A stretch of 64,000 nucleotides of DNA from NCBI GenBank assembly GCA_937998875.1, contig CALLBO010000009.1:248001-312000 (forward strand), written 5' to 3'. Under the pieces are notes generated by a model, which saw only the letters and a list, made by a program, of their open reading frames with translations, was not told the origin of the DNA and searched no databases. The first letter of the stretch is position 1, and each line of letters starts with the position of its first letter. Origin of the DNA: an uncultured Granulosicoccaceae bacterium. Lineage in GTDB: Bacteria; Pseudomonadota; Gammaproteobacteria; Granulosicoccales; Granulosicoccaceae. Below are positions 37,508 through 45,917 of this stretch, one piece after another. Position numbers and translations under genes: made by a program.

Positions 37508-37708
37508 AAAGAAAGCCCGAGGTTAGCCGATACCTCTGCCGATTGGAATGACCGGGCTCTGGCACAGCACGTGCGCATCGCCACCCCGGCAGACGGACTA
37601 TAATCCTACCAGAATGACTGGTGTCACAACATTTTGGGGTATATTAATAAAGCCCTGAAACAAATATCCATAGCGTGTAGCAACACGCAACGAACAAGGC
37701 GAAGTTGA

Positions 37709-38704
37709 ATGTCGAAATCAATACTCGTGACTGGTGGCGCCGGTTATATTGGCAGCCACACTGTGAAACAACTCGGCCAGAAGGGCGAGAAGATTGTAGT
37801 ACTGGACGATCTCTCTACCGGCTTTGAAGAAAGCATATTGTTTGGCGAACTGGTGGTGGGCAAAACCGGTGACATGGAGCTGGTTGATCGCATCATGAGC
37901 GAACACGGAATAGACACCGTGATGCACTTTGCGGCTCACACTATTGTGCCAGAGTCGGTTGAGAACCCACTCAAGTACTACAACAACAACACCGCCAGCA
38001 CTCGCAACCTGCTTGAGTGCTGCCAAAACAATAATATCGAGAACTTTATCTTCTCATCTACTGCTGCCACCTATGGCGATGGTGATGGTAATCCTTGCAC
38101 TGAAGACATGCCCACGGCACCGATTAACCCGTATGGCATGTCTAAATTAATGTCTGAGTATATGATTGAAGATCTAAGCAAGGCCTGCGACATGAAGCAT
38201 GTCATCCTGCGCTACTTCAATGTTGCCGGATGTGATCCGGATGGTGAGATCGGTCAGTCAACCGTTGGTGCAACGCTGCTAGTTAAAGTTGCCGCAGAAG
38301 TGGCGGTGGGGAAACGCCCGGAAATATACGTCTACGGTACTGACTATCCAACCGAAGATGGTACCGGTGTACGTGACTACATCCATGTGTCGGATCTTGC
38401 ATCAGCACACATCCATGCACTTGACTATCTGCGTAAGGGCGGTGAATCAACTCGCCTTAACTGCGGCTACGGCCATGGTTACAGTGTCCGCGATGTTCTG
38501 GATACGGTTCAAAAAGTCAATGGCGCCGACATCAAGATTGTTGAGCAACCACGTCGTGCCGGTGATCCACCGGAGCTGATTGCAAACGTGGATAAAATTC
38601 ACAGAACCCTGGACTGGACGCCCAAGCACGATAATCTTGAAGAGATTGTGGCCACTGCAATCAACTGGGAAAAGCATCTGCTGCAAAAGAAAAAAGTAGC
38701 TTAA
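37709..38704 (+). CDS. galE: UDP-glucose 4-epimerase
   Basis: A 331-residue NAD-dependent short-chain dehydrogenase-type epimerase interconverting UDP-glucose and UDP-galactose. The Rossmann motif GGAGYIGSHT is at residue 8. The catalytic Ser is in FIFSSTAATYG, and Tyr-x-x-x-Lys is in INPYGMSKLM. The substrate segment is VLRYFNVAGCDPDGEIG, and RDYIHVSDLASAHIHAL follows. The ribosome site is AAGG. It ends at a strong bidirectional terminator shared with the convergent kinase gene. It probably supplies UDP-galactose for surface polysaccharide. Confidence 0.95.
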   Translation: MSKSILVTGGAGYIGSHTVKQLGQKGEKIVVLDDLSTGFEESILFGELVVGKTGDMELVDRIMSEHGIDTVMHFAAHTIVPESVENPLKYYNNNTASTRNLLECCQNNNIENFIFSSTAATYGDGDGNPCTEDMPTAPINPYGMSKLMSEYMIEDLSKACDMKHVILRYFNVAGCDPDGEIGQSTVGATLLVKVAAEVAVGKRPEIYVYGTDYPTEDGTGVRDYIHVSDLASAHIHALDYLRKGGESTRLNCGYGHGYSVRDVLDTVQKVNGADIKIVEQPRRAGDPPELIANVDKIHRTLDWTPKHDNLEEIVATAINWEKHLLQKKKVA

Positions 38705-38730
38705 GCTTACGTGCTCTCATGCAATAAAAA

Positions 38731-38757
38731 ATACCGCGCAATGCGCGGTATTTTTTT
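38731..38757. terminator. Bidirectional intrinsic terminator, galE / kinase
   Basis: TACCGCGC, an AAT loop, then GCGCGGTA form an 8-bp stem, followed by TTTTTTT on the + strand and by TTTTTT on the - strand. It terminates galE and, read leftward, would also stop the convergent kinase gene, whose stop codon is 59 bp away. Confidence 0.92.
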
Positions 38758-38815
38758 GATCGGAAAAAGTTAACACTGCTGCCATCTCGTACAAACGGCA
38801 GATCACTACGAATCA

Positions 38816-40222
38816 CTACAGCGCAAGATCCAGCATCAATTCCTCTGCGTGGTTTCTTCTCTGCACAACACCGCTCGATATCATTTGATAGTGCGCCAGC
38901 TGGTCAGCCTCTGGTAGTGCGTGTACATCCGCAGCCTTCACTTTAAGCGCCACTATATCTGTCATCACCTCAACATCGCTGTCGCTCTTGTTGCCCTGTA
39001 GAAAACCCTTCTCCCCAAAGCAATCACCCGGACCGAGAACAGCACTCAGACTGTTATAGCCTGAAAGACTGGCAACTCCCTCGATGATGACGTACAAATG
39101 ATTATCAAGTGTACCCTTCCCAAGCGCTGTGGTGCCGGCGCTGAATCTAACAACCTTGCTGACAGATGCAAAGCAGGCAATTTTACGATCGCTGAACTTG
39201 GAGAAGAACTTCAGCTGCGATATAACCGGTACCCAGCCTTCCATTTCCGGTGTCAGCATATCCGGAGGAGCCATCTTATCAAGCACTGCTTCAAGTGCTG
39301 CAGCCATCTCTGCACCGTTTGAATATCGCTTGTCCGGATTCTTTGCCAGACAACGTCCTACAACCTGCTCAAGCTCAACAGGAAGATCAGCACGAACTGA
39401 CGTAAGAAGAGGCGCCGGTTCCTTGAGGATTGCAGTAAATAACTCTTCTACGGTTTGCGCCTTGAACACCTGCTGGCCTGTCAGCATTTCAAACAGAACC
39501 GTACCGAGTGAATAGATGTCACTACGCGGACCAAGCTCTGAGCCACTAACCTGCTCAGGTGAAACATAGTTTGGGGTACCCAGCGCCGGTCTGCCGGTAC
39601 CTGCCGCTTCATCGGCAGTGGTACTGATTGCAATACCGAAGTCCAGCAGCTTCACTGATCCGTCGCCCGCAATCATGATGTTTGCAGGCTTGATGTCGCG
39701 GTGAACAATGCCTTTCTTGTGGGAGAAATCAATCGCCTTGCAGACCTCCGCAATTACACTCACCACCCTATGGGGTGATAACTGGTCCTTTCCACGGCCG
39801 TACTGTTTTAACGAAACACCCTCTACATATTCCATCACAAGGTAATTGAGCGGTCCGTCAATACCAGCATCATAGACGGCGACAATGTTCGGGTGCGATA
39901 ACCTGCCGGCCGACAGAGTCTCTGTAATGAACGCTTTCTGCGCGCCCGGCATCTTGCCATTCTGTTGATCGAGTGTGCCAACCTGAGAGATTTTTATCGC
40001 CACATCTCGCGATAAGATCGCATCGTACGCCCGGTAGACTATCCCGCATGTGCCTTTGCCGATCCGCTCAAGTAACTGATACTTCCCGACCTTTGCCGGT
40101 ACATCAAAATCAACCTGGGCGGCCTGTTGTGATGCAGCGTGCCTGGGGGTTGCCTGTAGATCGACCAGTGGATCAGCTACTTGTTCAGCCATGGGATTAA
40201 CCAGCGTAGTAATTTGCGACAT
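38816..40222 (-). CDS. Ser/Thr protein kinase with C-terminal cyclic-nucleotide-binding-like domain
   Basis: A 468-residue soluble Hanks-type kinase (start ATG 40222; a longer frame exists). The P-loop is GKGTCG, the ATP Lys is Lys77 (VAIKIS), the catalytic loop HRDIKPAN is at 174-181, the DFG is at 194-196 and the activation segment carries PNYVSPEQ. It lacks PASTA repeats and membrane helices. A C-terminal cNMP-fold domain (about 350-460; FGEKGFLQG) follows. The phosphate-binding Arg normally found just after this segment in CRP/PKA-type sites is absent (Lys/Ser/Asp there). Ligand binding is doubtful. Substrate unknown. Confidence 0.9.
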   Translation of the reverse strand: MSQITTLVNPMAEQVADPLVDLQATPRHAASQQAAQVDFDVPAKVGKYQLLERIGKGTCGIVYRAYDAILSRDVAIKISQVGTLDQQNGKMPGAQKAFITETLSAGRLSHPNIVAVYDAGIDGPLNYLVMEYVEGVSLKQYGRGKDQLSPHRVVSVIAEVCKAIDFSHKKGIVHRDIKPANIMIAGDGSVKLLDFGIAISTTADEAAGTGRPALGTPNYVSPEQVSGSELGPRSDIYSLGTVLFEMLTGQQVFKAQTVEELFTAILKEPAPLLTSVRADLPVELEQVVGRCLAKNPDKRYSNGAEMAAALEAVLDKMAPPDMLTPEMEGWVPVISQLKFFSKFSDRKIACFASVSKVVRFSAGTTALGKGTLDNHLYVIIEGVASLSGYNSLSAVLGPGDCFGEKGFLQGNKSDSDVEVMTDIVALKVKAADVHALPEADQLAHYQMISSGVVQRRNHAEELMLDLAL

Positions 40223-40573
40223 TGTAGTTCTTCTATGTTCTGTACTGAGGTGCTTCCCATCCATTATCTTCAGGACTTTGGGAGCTTGCTATCGCGGGCT
40301 ATTTGGAAAGTTCGGTAACACTAAATCTTCGCCACAGCCCAATCACGTTGTTTAGTTATACAAGCATAGTCAATAATTACCTATGTGTAGCCCAAATGAC
40401 TCATTTGACATGCAAAATCGTTATTTTCACCCTCACCACGCTCACATGCGGCAGCGGCACGTTCAAAATGCATGCCAGAGACGGAAAATAGATTGATCGG
40501 CAGAATCCACCACACCTGTCTCGCCCCCCAGGGACAGACAGATAACGGCCATAGTCTGCGACTCGAGCAAAAA
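40223..40573. other. Intergenic region with nothing recognisable
   Basis: The 351 bp between the kinase start and the stop of the next leftward gene hold no gene I can support. A + strand ORF at 40472-40807 lacks homology-like features and overlaps the membrane protein gene. A promoter for the kinase should lie here. Confidence 0.4.
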
Positions 40574-41161
40574 CTAGCCGCTGAAGATTGGAACGCTGTT
40601 TGGCAACTGCGTTACTGGCAGGGCCTGATCAGACTGCGGACGCTCTTTGGAGGGCGAGACGCTCTCTACCAGAATAAGCGTCAGCAAAACCAAAACCACC
40701 GCGAGACTGATACCGGTGGCAAAGCCAACATTCACTGCATGCTTGAGTATGTAGGCAATTACCGCCACAGACCACAAGTCGATAGCAATGATGATATACA
40801 CCGATAATTGATGCTGCGACGTTTCAGCCGCCGCAAAAAACGACGGTAAAAACGGTAATGCAAAAGCATAAATAATGGCACCGGTACCACAAACTGCGGC
40901 AAACGTCTGGACAAAGCGGGTGGGCATTTTAAAATACAACAACAAAAGATAAATAAGTAAGCCCGGTATTAAAAGTTCCAGAACCACGCGGAAAACAGAG
41001 TAGTAGCCGGAACCGACCACTGCATATCTAATCAACCCAAGAAATAACGATAACGCAATTGCAAACGCCAGTACTACTTCAGAGGCAGGCAAATCCTGCG
41101 GCGGTGTTCTAAACGTCGCCACCCGAAAGAAAAGTATAATAAGGTTTTTTAAACTGCGCAT
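40574..41161 (-). CDS. Hypothetical integral membrane protein
   Basis: A 195-residue protein with about five to six membrane helices (VVLAFAIALSLFLGLIRYAVVG, LLIPGLLIYLLLLYF, TGAIIYAFALPFLPSF and two more, each quoted in part). It ends in a soluble Ser/Pro/Gln-rich tail. The ATG at 41161 follows GGAAA; a TTG seven codons earlier is possible. It is reminiscent of Yip1-like membrane proteins but I do not assign it. It is divergent from rnt by about 168 bp. Confidence 0.7.
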   Translation of the reverse strand: MRSLKNLIILFFRVATFRTPPQDLPASEVVLAFAIALSLFLGLIRYAVVGSGYYSVFRVVLELLIPGLLIYLLLLYFKMPTRFVQTFAAVCGTGAIIYAFALPFLPSFFAAAETSQHQLSVYIIIAIDLWSVAVIAYILKHAVNVGFATGISLAVVLVLLTLILVESVSPSKERPQSDQALPVTQLPNSVPIFSG

Positions 41162-41329
41162 GAATGGTTTCCGCACGGGCAACGTTCGGCAAACAATCCT
41201 GGGGTTTGCAACAACATACTATTTCTACCTGGCGCCGGCTTTCATCGATGTTACTATAAGGCCTGCCGGCCTTGCTGGCGACAATCTGTTGTGCCCGCCC
41301 TGTTTCTCTGGTTGCCGCGAAATCTGTTC

Positions 41330-41974
41330 ATGAGCGAAGAAAAAATACTCTATGAAGCAGGTGCCAGTACCCCACTGCACACCCGCTTCCGAGGATTCCT
41401 GCCAGTGGTTGTAGACGTTGAAACCGGTGGTTTTAATTGTCAGACCGACGCGCTTCTGGAAGTGGCTGCAGTCATTATTTCGCAGGATGATCAGGGTAAG
41501 CTGCAACCGGAACCCGTGATCAGCACGCACGTTATTCCATTCGAAGGTGCCAACATGGATCCGAAGTCTATGGAGATCAATGGCATCGATCCGTACCATC
41601 CGCTGCGCGCAGCTCGAAAAGAACAGGATGCGCTAGGGCACATTTTCACACCCATTAGAAAAGCAGTGAAAGAAGCGGGTTGCAATCGCGCGATTCTGGT
41701 CGGCCACAACGCGTTTTTTGATTTAAGCTTTATCAATTCCTGCGTTGAGCGCAACGGCATTAAGCGCAACCCTTTTCATCCGTTCAGTAATTTCGATACC
41801 GTCTCTCTGTGCGGAATGGCCTATGGTCAAACGGTGCTGGCTCGTGCCGCACAGTCGGCAGAACTCGGCTGGAGCACCGCTGATGCGCACTCAGCTGTGT
41901 ACGATACGGAGATGACAGCGAAGTTATTCTGCGCTGTCATCAATCGCTGGGAAGCGCTTCATCAAAATAGCTGA
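41330..41974 (+). CDS. rnt: Ribonuclease T
   Basis: A 214-residue DEDD-type 3' exoribonuclease that trims tRNA and other small RNA ends. The start is ATG 41330 (E. coli 215 residues). The catalytic motifs are VVVDVETGGFN (Asp, Glu), VGHNAFFDLSFIN (Asp) and HSAVYDTEMTAKLF (His, Asp). The C-terminus matches the family. It converges with the monothiol glutaredoxin gene grxD, an adjacency common in gammaproteobacteria. Confidence 0.95.
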   Translation: MSEEKILYEAGASTPLHTRFRGFLPVVVDVETGGFNCQTDALLEVAAVIISQDDQGKLQPEPVISTHVIPFEGANMDPKSMEINGIDPYHPLRAARKEQDALGHIFTPIRKAVKEAGCNRAILVGHNAFFDLSFINSCVERNGIKRNPFHPFSNFDTVSLCGMAYGQTVLARAAQSAELGWSTADAHSAVYDTEMTAKLFCAVINRWEALHQNS

Positions 41975-42007
41975 CGTGCTAAAGCTTGTCAGCTACTTCA
42001 ACAGCAA

Positions 42008-42328
42008 TTACTGATTCGCAGATGCCTCGACCATACGGCCGAGTTCACCACTCTCGTTGAGTTCCATCACAATATCGCAGCCACCCACCAGTTCACCATC
42101 AACATACAACTGAGGAAAAGTTGGCCAGTCTGAGTAAGCGGGCAGTGCTTCGCGAATTTCAGAGTCCTGAATCACATTTACGTAGGCGAATTCCCGACCG
42201 ATATTCTTCAGCGCTTCGGATGTTCTGCTCGAAAAGCCGCACATCGGCATCTGCGGCGTGCCCTTCATGAACAGCACCACCGGATTTGACTCGATATGTT
42301 GTTTTATTCTTTCGTTAACGTCAGTCAC
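42008..42328 (-). CDS. grxD: Monothiol glutaredoxin Grx4
   Basis: A 106-residue CGFS-type glutaredoxin that carries a 2Fe-2S cluster and works in iron-sulfur assembly and iron sensing. The active site is MPMCGFSSR, glutathione is contacted by WPTFPQLYV and GGCDIVMEL. The start is GTG 42328, behind AGAG. The partner is probably a BolA protein elsewhere. It converges with rnt, 33 bp away. Confidence 0.95.
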   Translation of the reverse strand: MTDVNERIKQHIESNPVVLFMKGTPQMPMCGFSSRTSEALKNIGREFAYVNVIQDSEIREALPAYSDWPTFPQLYVDGELVGGCDIVMELNESGELGRMVEASANQ

Positions 42329-42698
42329 TGGATCTCTCTTGGTTTCAAAACTTTGACAGATACCCGGCCTGGCATATATTCGGCCACTGGGAATCTGCGG
42401 TTGATTCGGGCATTTATTGATCAGTCCACGCGTAGCTGATCACCACATCAAGCATGGGGCAAGTTTTATCCGGATTCAAGATTAAGTCTTCGGATTTTAA
42501 TCACTGTGTGATGAAACCGAACCCTCGGCACAAACCGGATCCCGACTTTCAGAGCTCACAATCACTAGCCAGGGTTTGATTTATACCCGTCACTTCCATA
42601 GTCTACTTCCATGGTCAATTGATAGAAACCAGCCTTTGTGGCCACGCAATTTGACTGCTGACGTAAAACAAAAGCAAACACTGAACCCAGGAAAATAG
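42329..42698. other. grxD-argD intergenic region
   Basis: 370 bp between two divergent genes with no open frame of note. AT-rich stretches suggest promoters for both sides. The argD ribosome site AGGA lies at 42689-42692. No E. coli-like ARG box (TGAAT-N4-ATTCA) is apparent. Confidence 0.35.
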
Positions 42699-43907
42699 AT
42701 GTCCTTTGCCAACTCACCCTCATCGTTAATCCCCGCCTATGCACGACTTCCCGTGTCGTTTGATCGCGGCGATGGAGTACGTTTGTGGGATCATGATGGT
42801 AACGAATACTTTGATGCCCTGGGCGGTATCGCGGTTTGCGGTCTTGGCCATAGCCACCCGGCGATTACTGCCGCAATCACCGAGCAGGCAGGCACACTGC
42901 TGCATACTTCAAATTTGTTTTCGGTTACGCATCAGGAAAATCTCGCGAAAAAGTTATGCAGCGTATCCGGTATGGACGCGGTATTTTTTGGTAACTCAGG
43001 TGCGGAAGCGAATGAAGCCGCTATCAAGCTTACCCGTTTGCATGCACGAAAGAAAAACGTCGAACACCCGGTTGTGATTACTTTTAATGGCAGTTTTCAC
43101 GGACGCACGATGGCAACCCTTTCTGCCACCGGCAATGAAAAAGTCCACAACGGTTTTTCACCTCTGGTAGGTGAGTTTCTTCATCTGCCATACAATGATA
43201 TTGCCGCCATCGAAAACGTCATTGGCAATAAAAATGTCGTGGCGATTATGGTTGAACCAATTCTTGGCGAGGGAGGTATCGTGGTACCTGACAACGGTTA
43301 CCTGCGTGCCATTAGAAAAATCTGCGACGATCAAAACTGGTTAATGATTTGTGATGAAATACAAACCGGCATGGCAAGAACCGGTCACTGGTTTGCGTGT
43401 CTGGCAGAACAGATAACACCGGACGTTATCACCAGCGCTAAAGCATTGGGCAATGGCATACCCATTGGCGCATGTCTGACTGCAGGTGATGCCGCAAAGT
43501 TAATTCAGCCCGGCCACCATGGCTCAACATTTGGTGGTAATCCGTTTTCCTGTAGAGTAGCGCTTGCAGTATTGGAAACGATGCAAAAACAGAACATAAC
43601 CGACAATGCAAAAACCACCGGTGACTTACTGATGAATTCACTAACTGAATCGTTACATAACAGACCGGAATTTAAACAGATACGAGGCCGCGGTATGATG
43701 ATCGGAGTAGAGCTTGATACAGATTGCACCGGCCTGGTTAACACCGGGCTTAATAATCGTGTTGTCTTTAACGTCACTGCCGGCAACACAGTAAGACTGC
43801 TACCTCCGTGCAATCTAACTGAGAGTGAAACTAGTGAAATCGCCAGACGCGTGGCAGACTCCATACTTCAGCATTGCGAAACAAAAACTGCGGTTACCGA
43901 CGCATGA
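42699..43907 (+). CDS. argD: Acetylornithine aminotransferase
   Basis: A 402-residue PLP-dependent class III aminotransferase converting N-acetylglutamate semialdehyde to acetylornithine in arginine synthesis; it may also act as succinyldiaminopimelate transaminase in lysine synthesis. PLP-site motifs are FFGNSGAEANEAAIKL, FHGRTMATLSATG, the Asp in MICDEIQTGMARTG, and the Schiff-base Lys in TSAKALGNGIPIG. The stop overlaps the argF start (ATGA), so the two are translationally coupled. Confidence 0.96.
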   Translation: MSFANSPSSLIPAYARLPVSFDRGDGVRLWDHDGNEYFDALGGIAVCGLGHSHPAITAAITEQAGTLLHTSNLFSVTHQENLAKKLCSVSGMDAVFFGNSGAEANEAAIKLTRLHARKKNVEHPVVITFNGSFHGRTMATLSATGNEKVHNGFSPLVGEFLHLPYNDIAAIENVIGNKNVVAIMVEPILGEGGIVVPDNGYLRAIRKICDDQNWLMICDEIQTGMARTGHWFACLAEQITPDVITSAKALGNGIPIGACLTAGDAAKLIQPGHHGSTFGGNPFSCRVALAVLETMQKQNITDNAKTTGDLLMNSLTESLHNRPEFKQIRGRGMMIGVELDTDCTGLVNTGLNNRVVFNVTAGNTVRLLPPCNLTESETSEIARRVADSILQHCETKTAVTDA

Positions 43908-44818
43908 GTCAACCTTCCCTCAGACATTTCATTGCAGAAGATGACCTCACACGCGATGAATTTATTGCGCTGATTGAAAATGCTATAGAACTTAAAGCCT
44001 CGTGGAAACGTGGAGAAATTCGCGATACGCTGCGCAATAGAACCATGGCAATGATTTTCGAAAAAGCTTCCACCCGTACACGCACCTCTTTTGAGGCGGG
44101 TATGGTGCAACTCGGTGGGCACGCGTTAAACCTCACACCGACAGATTCGCAACTAGGCAGAGGAGAACCGATTGAAGATACCTCACGGGTTTTATCCGAG
44201 ATGGTTGACGTTGCGATGCTGCGCACTCACAGCCATGAAACTATTGAGCACTTCGCCAGTGTTTCTTCAATACCGGTAATTAACGGGCTGACTGACAAGC
44301 TGCACCCTTGCCAGTTACTTGCAGACATGCAAACTTTCTTTGAAGTTCGCGGAAACATTGCCGGTGCCACCATTGCATGGCTGGGAGCAGGCAACACAAA
44401 TATGTGCAACTCATTCATCAACACTGCAAAGCTCCTTGATTTCAAACTCAACATCGCCTGCCCACCTGACCTCGCCCCGGATGATGCGTTGCTGGGTGCA
44501 TGCGCCAGCAATGCAGAACTGATCGATGACGTCACAGCCGCGTGCGAAAACGTAGATGTTGTTGTCACCGATGTTTGGGCAAGTATGGGACAGGAAGAAG
44601 AAACGATGCAGCTGAATAGTCTTTTAAGTCCATATCAGGTTAACGATCAAATTATGTCATGTGCCGGAAAAGATGCGATCTTTATGCACTGCCTGCCGGC
44701 GCATCGCGGTGAAGAGGTGACAGCATCGGTGATAGATGGCCCGCAAAGTGTTGTGTGGCAGGAAGCTGGCAACCGGTTGCACGCTCAAAAGGCGTTGTTG
44801 GAGATGTTGGTTGCCTAA
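43904..44818 (+). CDS. argF: Ornithine carbamoyltransferase
   Basis: A 304-residue carbamoyltransferase making citrulline from ornithine and carbamoyl phosphate. The carbamoyl phosphate loop is STRTRTSFE, with HPCQLLADM for the second phosphate site and the active Cys-containing MHCLPAHRG. The start ATG overlaps argD's stop by 4 bp. The other arginine genes are elsewhere. Normal length (about 305). Confidence 0.96.
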   Translation: MSQPSLRHFIAEDDLTRDEFIALIENAIELKASWKRGEIRDTLRNRTMAMIFEKASTRTRTSFEAGMVQLGGHALNLTPTDSQLGRGEPIEDTSRVLSEMVDVAMLRTHSHETIEHFASVSSIPVINGLTDKLHPCQLLADMQTFFEVRGNIAGATIAWLGAGNTNMCNSFINTAKLLDFKLNIACPPDLAPDDALLGACASNAELIDDVTAACENVDVVVTDVWASMGQEEETMQLNSLLSPYQVNDQIMSCAGKDAIFMHCLPAHRGEEVTASVIDGPQSVVWQEAGNRLHAQKALLEMLVA

Positions 44819-44923
44819 CCGGTTTTGACTCGCCCTTATCAACTGGCGGTTCTTCAAAGCTGCATCGCTGGAAAGAAATTTGCAAAGCTCGCCGTTCCAC
44901 AAGCATTTACCTCGGTGAGCAAA

Positions 44924-45724
44924 ATGACATTACCTTCAGTCAGAAAGGCTTTCCTAATCCATTTTGGGATCAGCCTTATTATTTTCATCGCATTGGCGGC
45001 GATCATGAGAATTATCTGGTACCCGGATGATCTTTTCTGGATGGATGGAGGCTGGCAGGGACTGCAGATTATCGCCCCTATTGACCTGGTACTGGGTCCG
45101 GCACTAACGCTGTGCTTCTACCGTCCATGGAAAAAACACCTCAAATTTGACATGACGGCCATCGCCGCCGTTCAAATTGCAGCACTGGGATATGGCGTCT
45201 TTGCAGCCTACAACCAGCGCCCGGCAGCTATTGTTTTTGCTGAAAATCGCTTTGAAACTCTAGCGTTATCGGAGTACAGAGCGGCCTCGAAAGAGATGCT
45301 GGAAAACGGTATTGAGCCAGTATCCTTGCGTGAATTCGATTCACGTATGCCGGTAGTAGTACACGCCCGTGCATTCACAGGAGATGACTATGGTCACTAC
45401 CTGGCGAGTGTCATGAACGGGTTGCCGGAGTTGCGGGAACGCAGCGATCGCTACCAGCCTGTTGCCGCCGGGGCTGCTGAAATAGCCGAATACCGGATTG
45501 CCTCGCAGCAGAATGGCACAAGCATTGCCAACAGGAATGAAGCTGGCGTCGTCGTTGAAATACCTGCCAGCAGCCACACCGCAGAAGCTAAGGAAGATAC
45601 TGCAGCAGCAAATATGCCCGAAATCTACACGCTCAAAGCGCGATACGAAGACGGCACAATTGAGTTCGATCCGGGCAATTTTGAGTGGACCAAAATCACC
45701 CGTGATAAACCTGATGCGCAATAA
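44924..45724 (+). CDS. Type IV pilin accessory (TfpZ-like) membrane protein
   Basis: A 266-residue protein with an N-terminal membrane region of three to four helices (SLIIFIALAAIMRIIWYPDD, LVLGPALTLCFYRPWKK, IAAVQIAALGYGVFAAY) and a periplasmic domain. The layout matches TfpZ/FimB-like accessory proteins that stop premature pilin assembly in some type IV pilus loci (motifs APIDLVLGPALTL and the W/Y-rich N-terminal region). No pilin gene lies beside it. The start follows GGTGAG. The C-terminal ~100 residues are variable and Glu/Ala-rich. Confidence 0.78.
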   Translation: MTLPSVRKAFLIHFGISLIIFIALAAIMRIIWYPDDLFWMDGGWQGLQIIAPIDLVLGPALTLCFYRPWKKHLKFDMTAIAAVQIAALGYGVFAAYNQRPAAIVFAENRFETLALSEYRAASKEMLENGIEPVSLREFDSRMPVVVHARAFTGDDYGHYLASVMNGLPELRERSDRYQPVAAGAAEIAEYRIASQQNGTSIANRNEAGVVVEIPASSHTAEAKEDTAAANMPEIYTLKARYEDGTIEFDPGNFEWTKITRDKPDAQ

Positions 45725-45917
45725 CTGCCAACACCAGCGGGAATAATAAGGCTAAGACGATGCACAGATCCAATGCTAAACTATCGATATTCTTCCTTTG
45801 TTTACCTCGTGAATCAGTCAGCTTTCCGCGCACTTATCAAGTAGCAGCAAACAGGAAGTTTTAAATGACCCGAACCATTACCTGGATGCAATAGCGCTCG
45901 CTGCTGCCTTTTAACCT

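Noticed and set aside
40472..40807. 111-residue + strand ORF
   Set aside because: It overlaps the membrane protein gene antisense, is rich in Gln/Arg/Asn with no domain, and has no ribosome site.
41225..41599. 124-residue - strand ORF antisense to rnt
   Set aside because: It lies wholly opposite a clear RNase T gene and has no recognisable domain.
42329..42698. ArgR operator upstream of argD
   Set aside because: No paired TGAAT/ATTCA half-sites at the right spacing could be found by eye.
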